Source: a virus
DNA length: 37,813 bases
IMG/VR virus record: IMGVR_UViG_3300025030_000267
Coordinates: 1-37,813 of that record
Reading direction: 5' to 3' (one strand)
Positions 30,036-36,801 of the stretch are shown one piece after another (the first letter of the stretch is position 1; each line of letters starts with the position of its first letter). A program made the position numbers and the translations under genes. The notes beneath the pieces are model-generated. The model was not told the DNA's origin. It saw nothing but the letters and a program-made list of their open reading frames with translations, and searched no databases.

Positions 30036-31979
30036 CTAGCCAAATCCGCCTGTGCCTGGAGCTGCTCCACCTGAAGGCTGGGTAATTGGTGGCGGGTTAA
30101 TGTTGGGCATAGGTGCTTGGCGCGGTCTGCCTGGAGGCGATACTGGCTCAGGTGGGCTGACCACGGGCATGGGCGTGAGGAGTGAGGGGTCAACATCCCA
30201 CAGCTCGGCCAGGATGATGTCAATGGTGTTGAGGAACACCTGGTCTTGCTTAGGGCGCATCATCTCGTAAGCGCGCTCCTGCTCAAGCTGGATCATTTGG
30301 CCTTCTACGTCATCGAAGTCCCACAGGCGCAGAACTTGCTGCGAGGTGAAGATGCCCGCCTGCTTGCCCTGGAGCGCGGCCTGGCGCTTCTCCTTCTTGC
30401 CCTGGGGAGTGTCTTTGCTTGTCTCGGCGTAGAGGCCGATGTCGTGAGAAAGCTTGGAAGCGGTGATGTAAACACGGCTGTTGGCGTCAGCTCGCATGCC
30501 ACGCACATGCTCATTGCCTGTAAGAGTGGCGTAGTAGTAAGTCTCCGCGCCCTTGGGAGAGTCGCGGTCCCAGTACCGGATGGCGTGCCACTGGTCTTCT
30601 TTGCACTTGATAATGAAGTCGTCCATCTGTGACAGGGGCCAGTCGAAGGGTAGATGGGCTTGCTCTGCGCCGATGACGTTGGCAGTACCCGTGCCCTGAG
30701 CTGCTTCGGTGTAGTTCTCGCCTAGGAGCCAGCGTGAAGGCTTTGCCTTCTCGAACGCTTCCTTGGCCTCGTCGTAGACCTTCATCAGGAGTTCGCTGGC
30801 TTGTACGGGCCACTGGTAGAGCTTGCCCTGAGTGACTGTAATTTCGCCTGAGTCTACTTCCGGCGTCTTCATCACAGGCGACTGCCAGAACTCGTCGGGT
30901 ATGCGTGGGATTGCCTCACTGGGGATCGTGCTGGCGTCAAGATACACACGCTCAGTAGAGGAGTCGCGGTTGGCCAGCGTGTGCAGCGTGGCGCGGCACC
31001 AGTTCATCACCGTCGCTTCCACGTAGAGGCGGAAGAGCAAAGGACGGTAGTAGAAGTGGGGGTCGTCCTTGTCCAGGTCGTTCGTGCGGCCAGCAATGAG
31101 ACGCATCGTGCCTGCATGACGATATGGGAGCGTGTATTCCTGGACAATGAGCCCTGTGCTGGGGTCAGCGTTAGAAGCGTTACGGATGATCTCTATGCCA
31201 CTCCACATAGGGTGATGATCCGGGCAGATAGGGCATAGGTTGTCGAAGTCGCGGTATTCGCACAGGGTGACACGTATCTTGTGACCTAATTGAGACGAAG
31301 TATCAGCGGCAATGTCCTCTGCCAGCCATCCTAATTTGCCATCATTCTGCACTGTAGGGTAGTAAGTCTCGTCCTTGGATTTGCCAATCTTGAGCCCGTC
31401 CGTGGCATAGTCCTCACGAGCCGACAGGTACGGGACTTCGTAGTCGTAGAGAATGGCCTGAACCTGGTTAGAACGTGTGATTGTGCCACAGGCGAGGTCA
31501 GCCATGGACTCGAAGTACCAGGGATGTGGGCGCTGTTGGTACTCCTTCTTACGCTTGTCTAGGTCATCGGTGTCCGGCTCTGATTGGTCGTGGCAGAGCA
31601 TGCGTAGCCACTTAAGACCGTAGCGAGCAGCGCCGGCAGCATAGGCACGGTCGAGCCAGCGGCCCTGGTTCTCGATGTCCCAGGTGCGTGCTGCCCAGAG
31701 CACAGCGTCCTTCACGTCCTGGAGTACGTCAGTGTCTACGTCTAGAGGTGCGCCACCGAAGCGCGTGGGCGACATCGTGAGGATGTCGATAACGTCGTGT
31801 TCGCTGTCCTCAAGGTCGGCAGTGCGGAAGTCGTCTACCTCTGCGCCTAGCTTGAGATTGATAAAGGGCTTGGACTTACGATGGACGAGGTTGTCTAGCT
31901 TGCGACGCTCACTGACCGCTGTTGACCAGAGGGACTGGACTTCACGGAGCCAGGTGTCTACTTGTGTGGGCTTAACCAT
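30036..31979 (-). CDS. Portal protein
   Basis: The 647-aa product follows the large terminase and has a typical portal layout: a helical N terminus (VDTWLREVQSLWSTAVSERRKLDNLV), an alpha/beta core with many aromatic residues, a long helical region in the C-terminal half (QGKKEKRQAALQGKQAGIFTSQQVLRLWDFDDVEGQMIQLEQERAYE) and a Pro-rich tail. KQ-rich helix then 'SQQVLRLWDFDDVEG' is the portal-like segment. It forms the dodecameric ring through which DNA enters and leaves the head. The start overlaps a 46-aa gene by 22 bases. Confidence 0.8.
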   Translation of the reverse strand: MVKPTQVDTWLREVQSLWSTAVSERRKLDNLVHRKSKPFINLKLGAEVDDFRTADLEDSEHDVIDILTMSPTRFGGAPLDVDTDVLQDVKDAVLWAARTWDIENQGRWLDRAYAAGAARYGLKWLRMLCHDQSEPDTDDLDKRKKEYQQRPHPWYFESMADLACGTITRSNQVQAILYDYEVPYLSAREDYATDGLKIGKSKDETYYPTVQNDGKLGWLAEDIAADTSSQLGHKIRVTLCEYRDFDNLCPICPDHHPMWSGIEIIRNASNADPSTGLIVQEYTLPYRHAGTMRLIAGRTNDLDKDDPHFYYRPLLFRLYVEATVMNWCRATLHTLANRDSSTERVYLDASTIPSEAIPRIPDEFWQSPVMKTPEVDSGEITVTQGKLYQWPVQASELLMKVYDEAKEAFEKAKPSRWLLGENYTEAAQGTGTANVIGAEQAHLPFDWPLSQMDDFIIKCKEDQWHAIRYWDRDSPKGAETYYYATLTGNEHVRGMRADANSRVYITASKLSHDIGLYAETSKDTPQGKKEKRQAALQGKQAGIFTSQQVLRLWDFDDVEGQMIQLEQERAYEMMRPKQDQVFLNTIDIILAELWDVDPSLLTPMPVVSPPEPVSPPGRPRQAPMPNINPPPITQPSGGAAPGTGGFG

Positions 31980-32098
31980 TTACTCACCCACTGAATGGCG
32001 CGCTGCATAAAGCTGAGCTGTTTCTTTGGCTGGACAAGCAGGAAGTCTGTTACATAAGTGGTTGACGAGGCAGTCGTAGTCGTGTTCAACCATGGCAT
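31958..32098 (-). CDS. 46-aa protein bridging terminase and portal
   Basis: ATG 32098 has GAGGTG eight bases upstream and the frame ends at TAG 31960-31958, inside the portal start. The product is Thr-rich at the N terminus and amphipathic later (LSFMQRAIQWVSKWLSPHK). It fills the otherwise empty 129 bases between the terminase and portal genes. The function is unknown; ribosomes may be passed to the portal gene. Confidence 0.55.
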   Translation of the reverse strand: MPWLNTTTTASSTTYVTDFLLVQPKKQLSFMQRAIQWVSKWLSPHK

Positions 32099-32108
32099 AG
32101 TCTTCACC

Positions 32109-33425
32109 TCAGATGCTAGTGTACAGCCCTTGCACAAAAGAGCGTTGGGAGTTTGCTAGCTTCGCCCGTGTGGGCATTGTGCGCTGGCGCGTGACTTCCA
32201 TTAGCTCCTCAACAGCGTACTCCATGGCGGCTACACGGTCTTCGGCGATACGCACGGGCTGAAGCTCCTCAATCGTGGCAGACTCGCGCTTCTCCCAGTG
32301 GTAGAGATTAAGCTCTGTCCACAGGTCCTCTATGCCTTCAGCGTCTTTGGCCAGGACAAGCGTGGAAGGGGTTGAGTTGAACAGAGTGTCTACCTGATCG
32401 ATGCGCTGTTTACGCGTGCCAGGGCCACGCTTGGCTACTTTGCCACCGTGATCGTGTGCGAGACGCGACTGGTTGGGGTCGGTACGGATGCGCGTAATCT
32501 TGAAACGCTGCTTCATGCCACGAATGATTGAATCCAACTCAGTGTTGTCACGAGTTGTGCGGCATTCGCGTACCCACCAGCGACCCGTGGGGCCAATCTG
32601 TATAGCCACGACCGCGTTAGGGTGAACGTCGCCATAGTCTACGCCAATAGCGCCCAGGCCCCACTCGTGAGGGAGCACGTTACAGGGGACGATGTGCTTG
32701 TCGCGTTCGAGTGTGTAGATGGCATTCTCCATTCCTACCCATTCGCCCTTACGGAAGCGCTGGTAGTTGGTGCCTTTAAGACGTTCTAGCTTTCTGAGAT
32801 AGTCTACGCCTTCTTCAGTGGGAGTACCGTCATCATTAAAGAAGAAGGGGTTGTCCTCCAGGAATGTGCATATCCGGCGAGTTAGCCCTTCAACACAACG
32901 CAAGTTTAGCCAGTGGCGGTCGAACACGGGGTTACAGTCGCCCCAGAGTTGCTTCTTCTTGATTGGCCCATAGCGTAGACGCGTTGTGAGCTTCTCCCAG
33001 TCGTCTAGTGTGCCCTCAGTAGCTTCGTTGAAGTAGGCCCAACTGTACTGAGAGGAGAGTATCTTGTCGGGGTCGTCCATGCCTCCAACAATGATGGATG
33101 AACCATTGGGATAGCGGTAACTAGCAGGCTCTGACTTGGAGCCACCAAAGAACTTCACACCATCGGCAGGGTGCAGGACTTCGCGGTTGAACGTGTCGAG
33201 ACAAGTTGATGTAAGGTTGACCTGGTACTTGCGCACTATGAGTCCCTTTGTGCCTGGGTACTGGAGATTGATTAAGTGAGCTGTCGTAAGGATAGTAAAC
33301 GTCTTGCCGGTTCCTGATCCGCCTTCTAATAGCACTTCATCATCTAGTGCCTCAGTGAACTCAGCATTACCACCCCTAAACTTGAGGGAGAGTCTGACTT
33401 CTTTAGGCGCTGTTTGTGTAGTCAA
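32109..33425 (-). CDS. terL: Terminase large subunit
   Basis: The 438-aa product has Walker A LLEGGSGTGKTF (G35-T42), a Walker B-type FNEATE with E134, the coupling motif WGDCNP (161-166), and a C-terminal RNase H-fold nuclease with D263 (GVDYGD), D316 and D396 (AEDRVAAMEY). It drives ATP-dependent packaging and cuts concatemers. The start is TTG 33425, the only start candidate after an in-frame stop, with no clear ribosome-binding site and a 23-base overlap with the upstream gene. Translation is probably coupled. Confidence 0.92.
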   Translation of the reverse strand: MTTQTAPKEVRLSLKFRGGNAEFTEALDDEVLLEGGSGTGKTFTILTTAHLINLQYPGTKGLIVRKYQVNLTSTCLDTFNREVLHPADGVKFFGGSKSEPASYRYPNGSSIIVGGMDDPDKILSSQYSWAYFNEATEGTLDDWEKLTTRLRYGPIKKKQLWGDCNPVFDRHWLNLRCVEGLTRRICTFLEDNPFFFNDDGTPTEEGVDYLRKLERLKGTNYQRFRKGEWVGMENAIYTLERDKHIVPCNVLPHEWGLGAIGVDYGDVHPNAVVAIQIGPTGRWWVRECRTTRDNTELDSIIRGMKQRFKITRIRTDPNQSRLAHDHGGKVAKRGPGTRKQRIDQVDTLFNSTPSTLVLAKDAEGIEDLWTELNLYHWEKRESATIEELQPVRIAEDRVAAMEYAVEELMEVTRQRTMPTRAKLANSQRSFVQGLYTSI

Positions 33426-33609
33426 TTGATTCTATTATGAGGCCTGCGTGATCCCCATCTGTTAAGGGGTCGCTCCACGTCTCGTTAAATGGCAGGGGTT
33501 CGTCCTTCCAAATGCCTTCCAATAATTTAGCAAACCGGGGTTCGTCCTTTATCTCTTCGACGTGCTCACAGGGAAAGTACGCGCCACAGACTATGCAGAG
33601 TTCATTCAT
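33403..33609 (-). CDS. Zinc-knuckle protein (68 aa)
   Basis: C5-x2-C8 (LCIVCG), C14 and H16 (PCEH) form a compact metal site at the N terminus. The remainder is acidic and Trp-containing. Its end runs 23 bases into the terminase gene, so the two are likely coupled. ATG 33609 overlaps the upstream stop (ATGA). The middle LLEGIWKDEPLP resembles LLEDIWQDEAWF in the upstream gene, which suggests related sequences. Confidence 0.65.
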   Translation of the reverse strand: MNELCIVCGAYFPCEHVEEIKDEPRFAKLLEGIWKDEPLPFNETWSDPLTDGDHAGLIIESIDYTNSA

Positions 33610-33857
33610 TGGTGGCGCTCCTTAAACCATGCCTCATCCTGCCAGATGTCTTCTAGCAACTCTGCGTCTACTTGGCTGATATAGCGCTCATCTCCCGCCC
33701 AACAAATCATGCAAACATGCGCCCAGCCATCAGGTCTCCACCACATGTGCTCAGGGCAGCAGTCACAACATTCGTAAGTCGCATGGGTAATCTCTAGGGG
33801 ATATGAAGCTGCACTCCACATCTCCATACCTTCGACTAATGTAGAGGATGTAATCAT
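33606..33857 (-). CDS. Cys-rich zinc-binding protein (83 aa)
   Basis: ATG 33857 overlaps the upstream stop (ATGA) and is preferred over ATG 33896. Cysteines cluster as C30, C31, C33, C34 with H37 (YECCDCCPEH) and C49-x2-C52 (VCMIC), suggesting one or two zinc sites. The C-terminal helix is acidic. It begins at an 18-bp repeat shared with the next upstream junction. Function unknown. Confidence 0.65.
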   Translation of the reverse strand: MITSSTLVEGMEMWSAASYPLEITHATYECCDCCPEHMWWRPDGWAHVCMICWAGDERYISQVDAELLEDIWQDEAWFKERHQ

Positions 33858-34057
33858 TGAGGCATACTCTCTGTACTCAGGATGGCGCTTGTGCATACTA
33901 CAGTTGATAATTCTTCAACTGTAGAACGGCTTTCGTGACAAACAACACACCATGCAGCTTTGCTATCTGCAATAATGCAGATGTGGTTGCTAGTCCATAT
34001 TTCTTCATGGTCTATAGATACAGGAACGCCAAAGACTGTGCTAATTAGTTCATTCAT
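33854..34057 (-). CDS. Hypothetical protein with CxxCH (67 aa)
   Basis: ATG 34057 overlaps the upstream stop (ATGA). The product has C27 and C37-x2-C40-H41 (CVVCHE), a possible metal or haem-like site, although haem attachment is unlikely in a non-exported protein. It ends TESMPQ, like the previous gene product ESMPQ, because both ends lie in the same 18-bp repeat. No family is recognised. Confidence 0.6.
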   Translation of the reverse strand: MNELISTVFGVPVSIDHEEIWTSNHICIIADSKAAWCVVCHESRSTVEELSTVVCTSAILSTESMPQ

Positions 34058-34071
34058 TGAGGCATACTCTC
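33854..34071. repeat. 18-bp direct repeat at two gene junctions, 200 bp apart
   Basis: TCATTGAGGCATACTCTC occurs at 33854-33871 and 34054-34071. On the coding strand each copy holds GAGAG, an in-frame ATGCCTCAATGA (MPQ stop) and the ATG of the next gene. It is a duplicated stop-start junction. Confidence 0.9.
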
Positions 34072-34242
34072 CTGCATAACTGCGCCAAAGAGCCACAGGA
34101 TGTCGTTGCCATATTCAGCTATGATGATGTCCTTCTGCTTGATAAGATAGGCGAGTTCTTTATATGCGAGCCTGTCTGCCGGGTTGCGCTCCAAAGCGGC
34201 GTTTGTGTAGGCAACGCGCTCCCACCAAAAAGAGAGGTTCAA
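34054..34242 (-). CDS. Helical protein (62 aa, TTG start)
   Basis: TTG 34242 overlaps the upstream stop (TTGA). The product is predominantly helical (RVAYTNAALERNPADRLAYKELAYLIKQKDIIIAEY), with a hydrophobic segment IIIAEYGNDILWLFGAV near the end. It could associate with the membrane weakly. It ends ESMPQ in the 18-bp repeat. No function can be given. Confidence 0.55.
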   Translation of the reverse strand: MNLSFWWERVAYTNAALERNPADRLAYKELAYLIKQKDIIIAEYGNDILWLFGAVMQESMPQ

Positions 34243-34391
34243 TGGTTGCTATTTCCTGTGGCAACATGCGCGGTGTAGCGTAGGTGCCCACATTGACGGC
34301 AGACGACCTGGACTGACCTGCCAACTGGCAGATAGATTGGCCACGAAGGTGGACAGCCGAACAATCTGTGCCAGATACGCTGGAAAATCAT
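34239..34391 (-). CDS. Zinc-knuckle protein (50 aa)
   Basis: ATG 34391 has GAGGTG five bases upstream; the frame ends at TGA 34241-34239, overlapping the next TTG. C31-x2-C34 and H36 (VCRQCGH), with C13, may bind zinc. The N terminus is basic/aromatic (IFQRIWHRLFGC). It is a short gene easily missed by size filters; coupling and the ribosome-binding site support it. Confidence 0.6.
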   Translation of the reverse strand: MIFQRIWHRLFGCPPSWPIYLPVGRSVQVVCRQCGHLRYTAHVATGNSNH

Positions 34392-34401
34392 TGAGACACC
34401 T

Positions 34402-34482
34402 CTACAAGGCGTACATTACCACGACCGCGCAGATTCCGCACACAAAACCCACGAGGAAGCCGAGAACCCAGGTGCTACTCAT
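34402..34482 (-). CDS. 26-aa single-pass membrane micropeptide
   Basis: ATG 34482 overlaps the end of the 117-aa gene and the frame ends at TAG 34404-34402. The product is nearly all hydrophobic (TWVLGFLVGFVCGICAVVVMYAL), so it should form one membrane helix with two Cys. It is one of three such micropeptides in the window. Its role is unknown; a small regulatory or superinfection-type function is only a guess. Confidence 0.6.
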   Translation of the reverse strand: MSSTWVLGFLVGFVCGICAVVVMYAL

Positions 34483-34828
34483 GCCTGGTCCGTCGCCTTA
34501 TGAAGTCCTGCCAGTTATGGACTTTGCGCAGGTCTAGAACGGAAGCCACTATCGTATCTGGCGTAACTGGAGGGCGCAGCTCAGGGATACGCTTCATCAA
34601 CCCATGCGGCACAACCCACACGACCGGGGAGTCGTCGTCGCTCGGTGTCCAGATTGACTGCCAGATGACATCCTCTTCGTCGTTTAGCCATACGCGAAGG
34701 GTGCCAGTATTTTGCAGGGTTAGTGTGCCACAGAGACAACGCACAGATTCGCGGTCTTGAGGCTCGTAGGCGAATTTGTGCCGCCATTCAGTAATTTGGC
34801 CCTCAGTGTCGTATGCGTAAGTACACAT
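34475..34828 (-). CDS. Hypothetical protein (117 aa)
   Basis: GAGGAGAGGG precedes ATG 34828 strongly. The product is acidic in its middle (LNDEEDVIWQSIWTPSDDD) with a C31xC33G pair (RCLCG) and ends with a basic tail (NWQDFIRRRTRHE). Strand-like segments (TLRVWLN, SPVVWVVPHGL) suggest a small beta domain. I do not recognise it. It is the largest gene between the small terminase and large terminase. Confidence 0.65.
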   Translation of the reverse strand: MCTYAYDTEGQITEWRHKFAYEPQDRESVRCLCGTLTLQNTGTLRVWLNDEEDVIWQSIWTPSDDDSPVVWVVPHGLMKRIPELRPPVTPDTIVASVLDLRKVHNWQDFIRRRTRHE

Positions 34829-34838
34829 CGCCCTCTCC

Positions 34839-34916
34839 TCAGCGCGCCCACATAATCACTAGCGCGAATATAACACTCAGAGCGAAGACCGTCCACTCAA
34901 CCCGTGTCCACTTCAC
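34839..34916 (-). CDS. 25-aa membrane micropeptide (GTG start)
   Basis: GTG 34916 overlaps the stop of the zinc gene (GTGA) and the frame ends at TGA 34841-34839. The product has a charged start (KWTRVEW) and one helix (TVFALSVIFALVIMW). It directly precedes the strong ribosome-binding site of the 117-aa gene. It is supported by topology and overlap only. Confidence 0.6.
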   Translation of the reverse strand: MKWTRVEWTVFALSVIFALVIMWAR

Positions 34917-35077
34917 TTCGCGCCGTACCAGTGTTTACGCCACTTGAGCCGCGAATCTGGCGCAGGGAGCTGCCCCTCCAGGTAAGCTGAGCGCTCGGCC
35001 AAACAGGCGCAGATTAGCACCCCGCACGACGGGCAAGGACGTAACTCGGAGCCGCAGACTTCACAAGTGAATACCAT
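34913..35077 (-). CDS. Double zinc-ribbon protein (54 aa)
   Basis: ATG 35077 opens a frame with C5-x2-C8 (TCEVCG), C15-x2-C18 (PCPSCG) and C23-x-C25 (ICAC), six cysteines in 21 residues. The C terminus is basic (SRLKWRKHWYGAK). It is the first gene after the palindrome-rich gap, so its transcript probably starts there or continues from the small terminase. No clear ribosome-binding site is seen. Confidence 0.65.
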   Translation of the reverse strand: MVFTCEVCGSELRPCPSCGVLICACLAERSAYLEGQLPAPDSRLKWRKHWYGAK

Positions 35078-35128
35078 TATGTCAACTAACCTCCAGGATT
35101 TTGAGTGGGAAAGTACCAGAAGTACGAG

Positions 35129-35340
35129 TTATATATATATATACTATATACCTAAGAGAGAGGGTGGCTAACGTTTATAGTTAGCATGGTGGGACTGCGC
35201 CGCTGGGCGCGCGCTACAGTGTATAGATAGAATCTATAGCTTAACGTGATAGGCATAGACGACAATATCGCCACATTCTGAAAACGACGTCGTGTAGTAC
35301 TACACACAAGGACCCTATGTAGTAGTTAACGTGTTAACTA
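35129..35340. promoter_or_regulatory. Palindrome-rich AT/GC intergenic region (origin or operator candidate)
   Basis: A 260-base gap holds a TA tract (35129-35150) and these inverted repeats: GCTAAC 35167-35172 with GTTAGC 35180-35185; GCGCC 35197-35201 with GGCGC 35206-35210; TATAGAT 35222-35228 with ATCTATA 35232-35238; the perfect palindromes ACGACGTCGT (35284-35293) and GTGTAGTACTACAC (35292-35305); TAGTTAAC 35323-35330 with GTTAACTA 35333-35340, the last arm covering the small-terminase stop. No gene is seen in it. Confidence 0.6.
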
Positions 35341-35859
35341 TCGCTCTATGTGTACGTTGATCTCGCGGATTAGTACGACGTTTCCGGGTGCGGTGTCGCC
35401 TGCGCGCGGCAGCTGCCCGAGCTCTTCAGCGAGCGCGTGATGATATTGGCGCGCTTCTGCTAGAAGGTCTTTGTCGATGCGTTCAATCTCGGCTAGCAGG
35501 TTGCCATCCTTGTCGTAACGTCTCTCGACCTGGGTCACGCCTTCGTGGATGCGTGAGTCCAATTCACGCGTAGCGTAGTCCATAGAGGCGAGTCGATTCC
35601 CCTTGTTACCGAATCCGTAGCGCGTGATGTCGTCTAACTGTTGGGCCTTAATTGAATCTACGCGCGCCTTGAAAATAGGATTCGCCTTCTGCAGCTGGAC
35701 CCAGTCCCTCGAACGCGAGCACTGCCGAGCGACCTCGGCGTCATAGTGCCCGGCGAGCAGAAGCTCTAAACACTGTATGCGCCGTTTGGTCCAATAACGT
35801 GCTAACTGTTGTGGAACAGGTGAGGTCGATTCATGCGTCTCGGGCAGCAATGCAACCAT
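35338..35859 (-). CDS. terS: Terminase small subunit
   Basis: The 173-aa product has an N-terminal helix-turn-helix (QCLELLLAGHYDAEVARQCSRSRDWVQLQKANPIF, about 29-63), the DNA-binding form common in small terminases. A helical oligomerisation part (about 64-140) and a short beta/charged C terminus (NVVLIREINVHIER) follow. It recognises the packaging site and regulates the large subunit. It is the first late gene and lies 1.9 kb upstream of the large subunit, separated by nine small genes. A transcription regulator with a similar helix-turn-helix is the alternative. Confidence 0.75.
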   Translation of the reverse strand: MVALLPETHESTSPVPQQLARYWTKRRIQCLELLLAGHYDAEVARQCSRSRDWVQLQKANPIFKARVDSIKAQQLDDITRYGFGNKGNRLASMDYATRELDSRIHEGVTQVERRYDKDGNLLAEIERIDKDLLAEARQYHHALAEELGQLPRAGDTAPGNVVLIREINVHIER

Positions 35860-35883
35860 GGTTTAAGGCTAAACGATCACGTA

Positions 35884-35913
35884 CTGTGCACACAAGTGCG
35901 CAGATTTGCACAG
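35884..35913. promoter_or_regulatory. Inverted repeat between divergent operons (operator candidate)
   Basis: CTGTGCA (35884-35890) and TGCACAG (35907-35913) are perfect 7-bp complements with a 16-base centre. They lie upstream of the plus-strand promoter and downstream of nothing on the minus strand but the small-terminase start, where a repressor or activator could control both directions. Confidence 0.45.
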
Positions 35914-35933
35914 AATTATCCTTACATCGGGAC

Positions 35934-35961
35934 TTGACAGTATAGCTATAAGGGTTATAGT
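35934..35961 (+). promoter_or_regulatory. Strong sigma70-type early promoter
   Basis: A perfect -35 TTGACA (35934-35939), a 16-base spacer and TATAGT (35956-35961) form a near-consensus promoter. The spacer holds the palindrome TATAGCTATA (35941-35950), a possible operator. It precedes the first rightward gene at 36004. Confidence 0.8.
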
Positions 35962-36003
35962 ACGAGTACTGGACGGTTAGTTAGCAGCAAGGGAGTAAGC
36001 ACA

Positions 36004-36222
36004 GTGGAGATCAACGGAACCTACTTCAGCAACGCGGATCAGGCAGAGCTAGCCAACCTTTACCATCTGGCGCGCACTGCGCTGGCTGGACTCGACCACG
36101 TTCCCACGCGGCACGAACGTCTCATCTGGGCTTCAGACGCATTCAGTAAAGCCAATGGCGGCGCTGAAGCCGGATACCCTTCGATTCGCTGCTATAAAGC
36201 AATCACGCGCGTTCTGGCCTAG
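36004..36222 (+). CDS. Small early protein (72 aa, GTG start)
   Basis: GTG 36004 follows AAGGGAG with good spacing and is the first gene after the strong promoter. The product is helical and mostly neutral (YFSNADQAELANLYHLARTALAGLDHV), followed by a short basic/aromatic part. No family is recognised. As first gene of the early operon it may act against the host or regulate transcription, but this is inference. Confidence 0.65.
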   Translation: MEINGTYFSNADQAELANLYHLARTALAGLDHVPTRHERLIWASDAFSKANGGAEAGYPSIRCYKAITRVLA

Positions 36223-36267
36223 GCACGCTCAACTACTGGACGGTTGATTAAGGCAAAGGAGTAGGGA

Positions 36268-36474
36268 ATGGCTTTTGCAACTGGTGACTATGACAGCTTC
36301 ACGGAAACGCGCTTCAAGGGCTTAGGTGTCGCCAAATGGGGCAATGCTCATTGGTTCTTCGTTGACTGCATGAACAGGGAGGACGTAGCGAAGATTGGCC
36401 CGTCCTACCGAACTAAGACTGAAGCCCTAGCCGATGCCCATCGATTCGCCGGCGAACGCGGATACCGCGCCTAG
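36268..36474 (+). CDS. Small early protein (68 aa)
   Basis: ATG 36268 follows AAAGGAG in a leader that repeats the one before the first gene. The product combines an acidic N-terminal part (TGDYDSFTETRFKGLG), a central WGNAHWFFVDC segment and a C-terminal helix (TKTEALADAHRFAGERGY). This form is common in small phage and plasmid proteins with no known role. One Cys is present; no metal site is evident. Confidence 0.65.
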   Translation: MAFATGDYDSFTETRFKGLGVAKWGNAHWFFVDCMNREDVAKIGPSYRTKTEALADAHRFAGERGYRA

Positions 36475-36550
36475 CGCATTCTGGCTAGCTCTACTCTAGG
36501 GCTGGCATGAGCGCACTAGCTCAAGATTAAGCAGGCAAGGAGTTAAGGCA

Positions 36551-36748
36551 ATGGCTGATTTCAGCGTCAATGATCAGGGAAGCATCGTACTAATCGAGCC
36601 AGTCTCGCAGGCTGCGGTTGACTGGGTCGAGGAGTTCATCGGCCAGGACAACGGCTTCCAACCCTACTGGCCTACGGTGGTAATCGAGCACCGATACGCG
36701 GACGACGTGATCGAAGGAATGATTAGCGACGGGCTAGAGCCCGCTTAG
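36551..36748 (+). CDS. Small early protein of a widespread phage/plasmid type (65 aa)
   Basis: The sequence pattern GSIVLIEPVSQAAVDWVEEFIG, then WPTVVIEHRYADDVIEGMISDGL, matches a short family I have met in many plasmids and phages of Proteobacteria, with no function assigned. It is preceded by AAGGAG in the shared leader type. It is acidic and probably an alpha/beta sandwich. Confidence 0.7.
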   Translation: MADFSVNDQGSIVLIEPVSQAAVDWVEEFIGQDNGFQPYWPTVVIEHRYADDVIEGMISDGLEPA

Positions 36749-36801
36749 CATCCCCATGAGCTGCTAAAGGTTGGCAGTCAAGCTTGAAGGGAGTAGGCAC
36801 C

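Noticed and set aside
35915-35920. GATAAT as a minus-strand -10 for the small terminase
   Set aside because: No acceptable -35 element at 16-18 bases; not enough to call a promoter.
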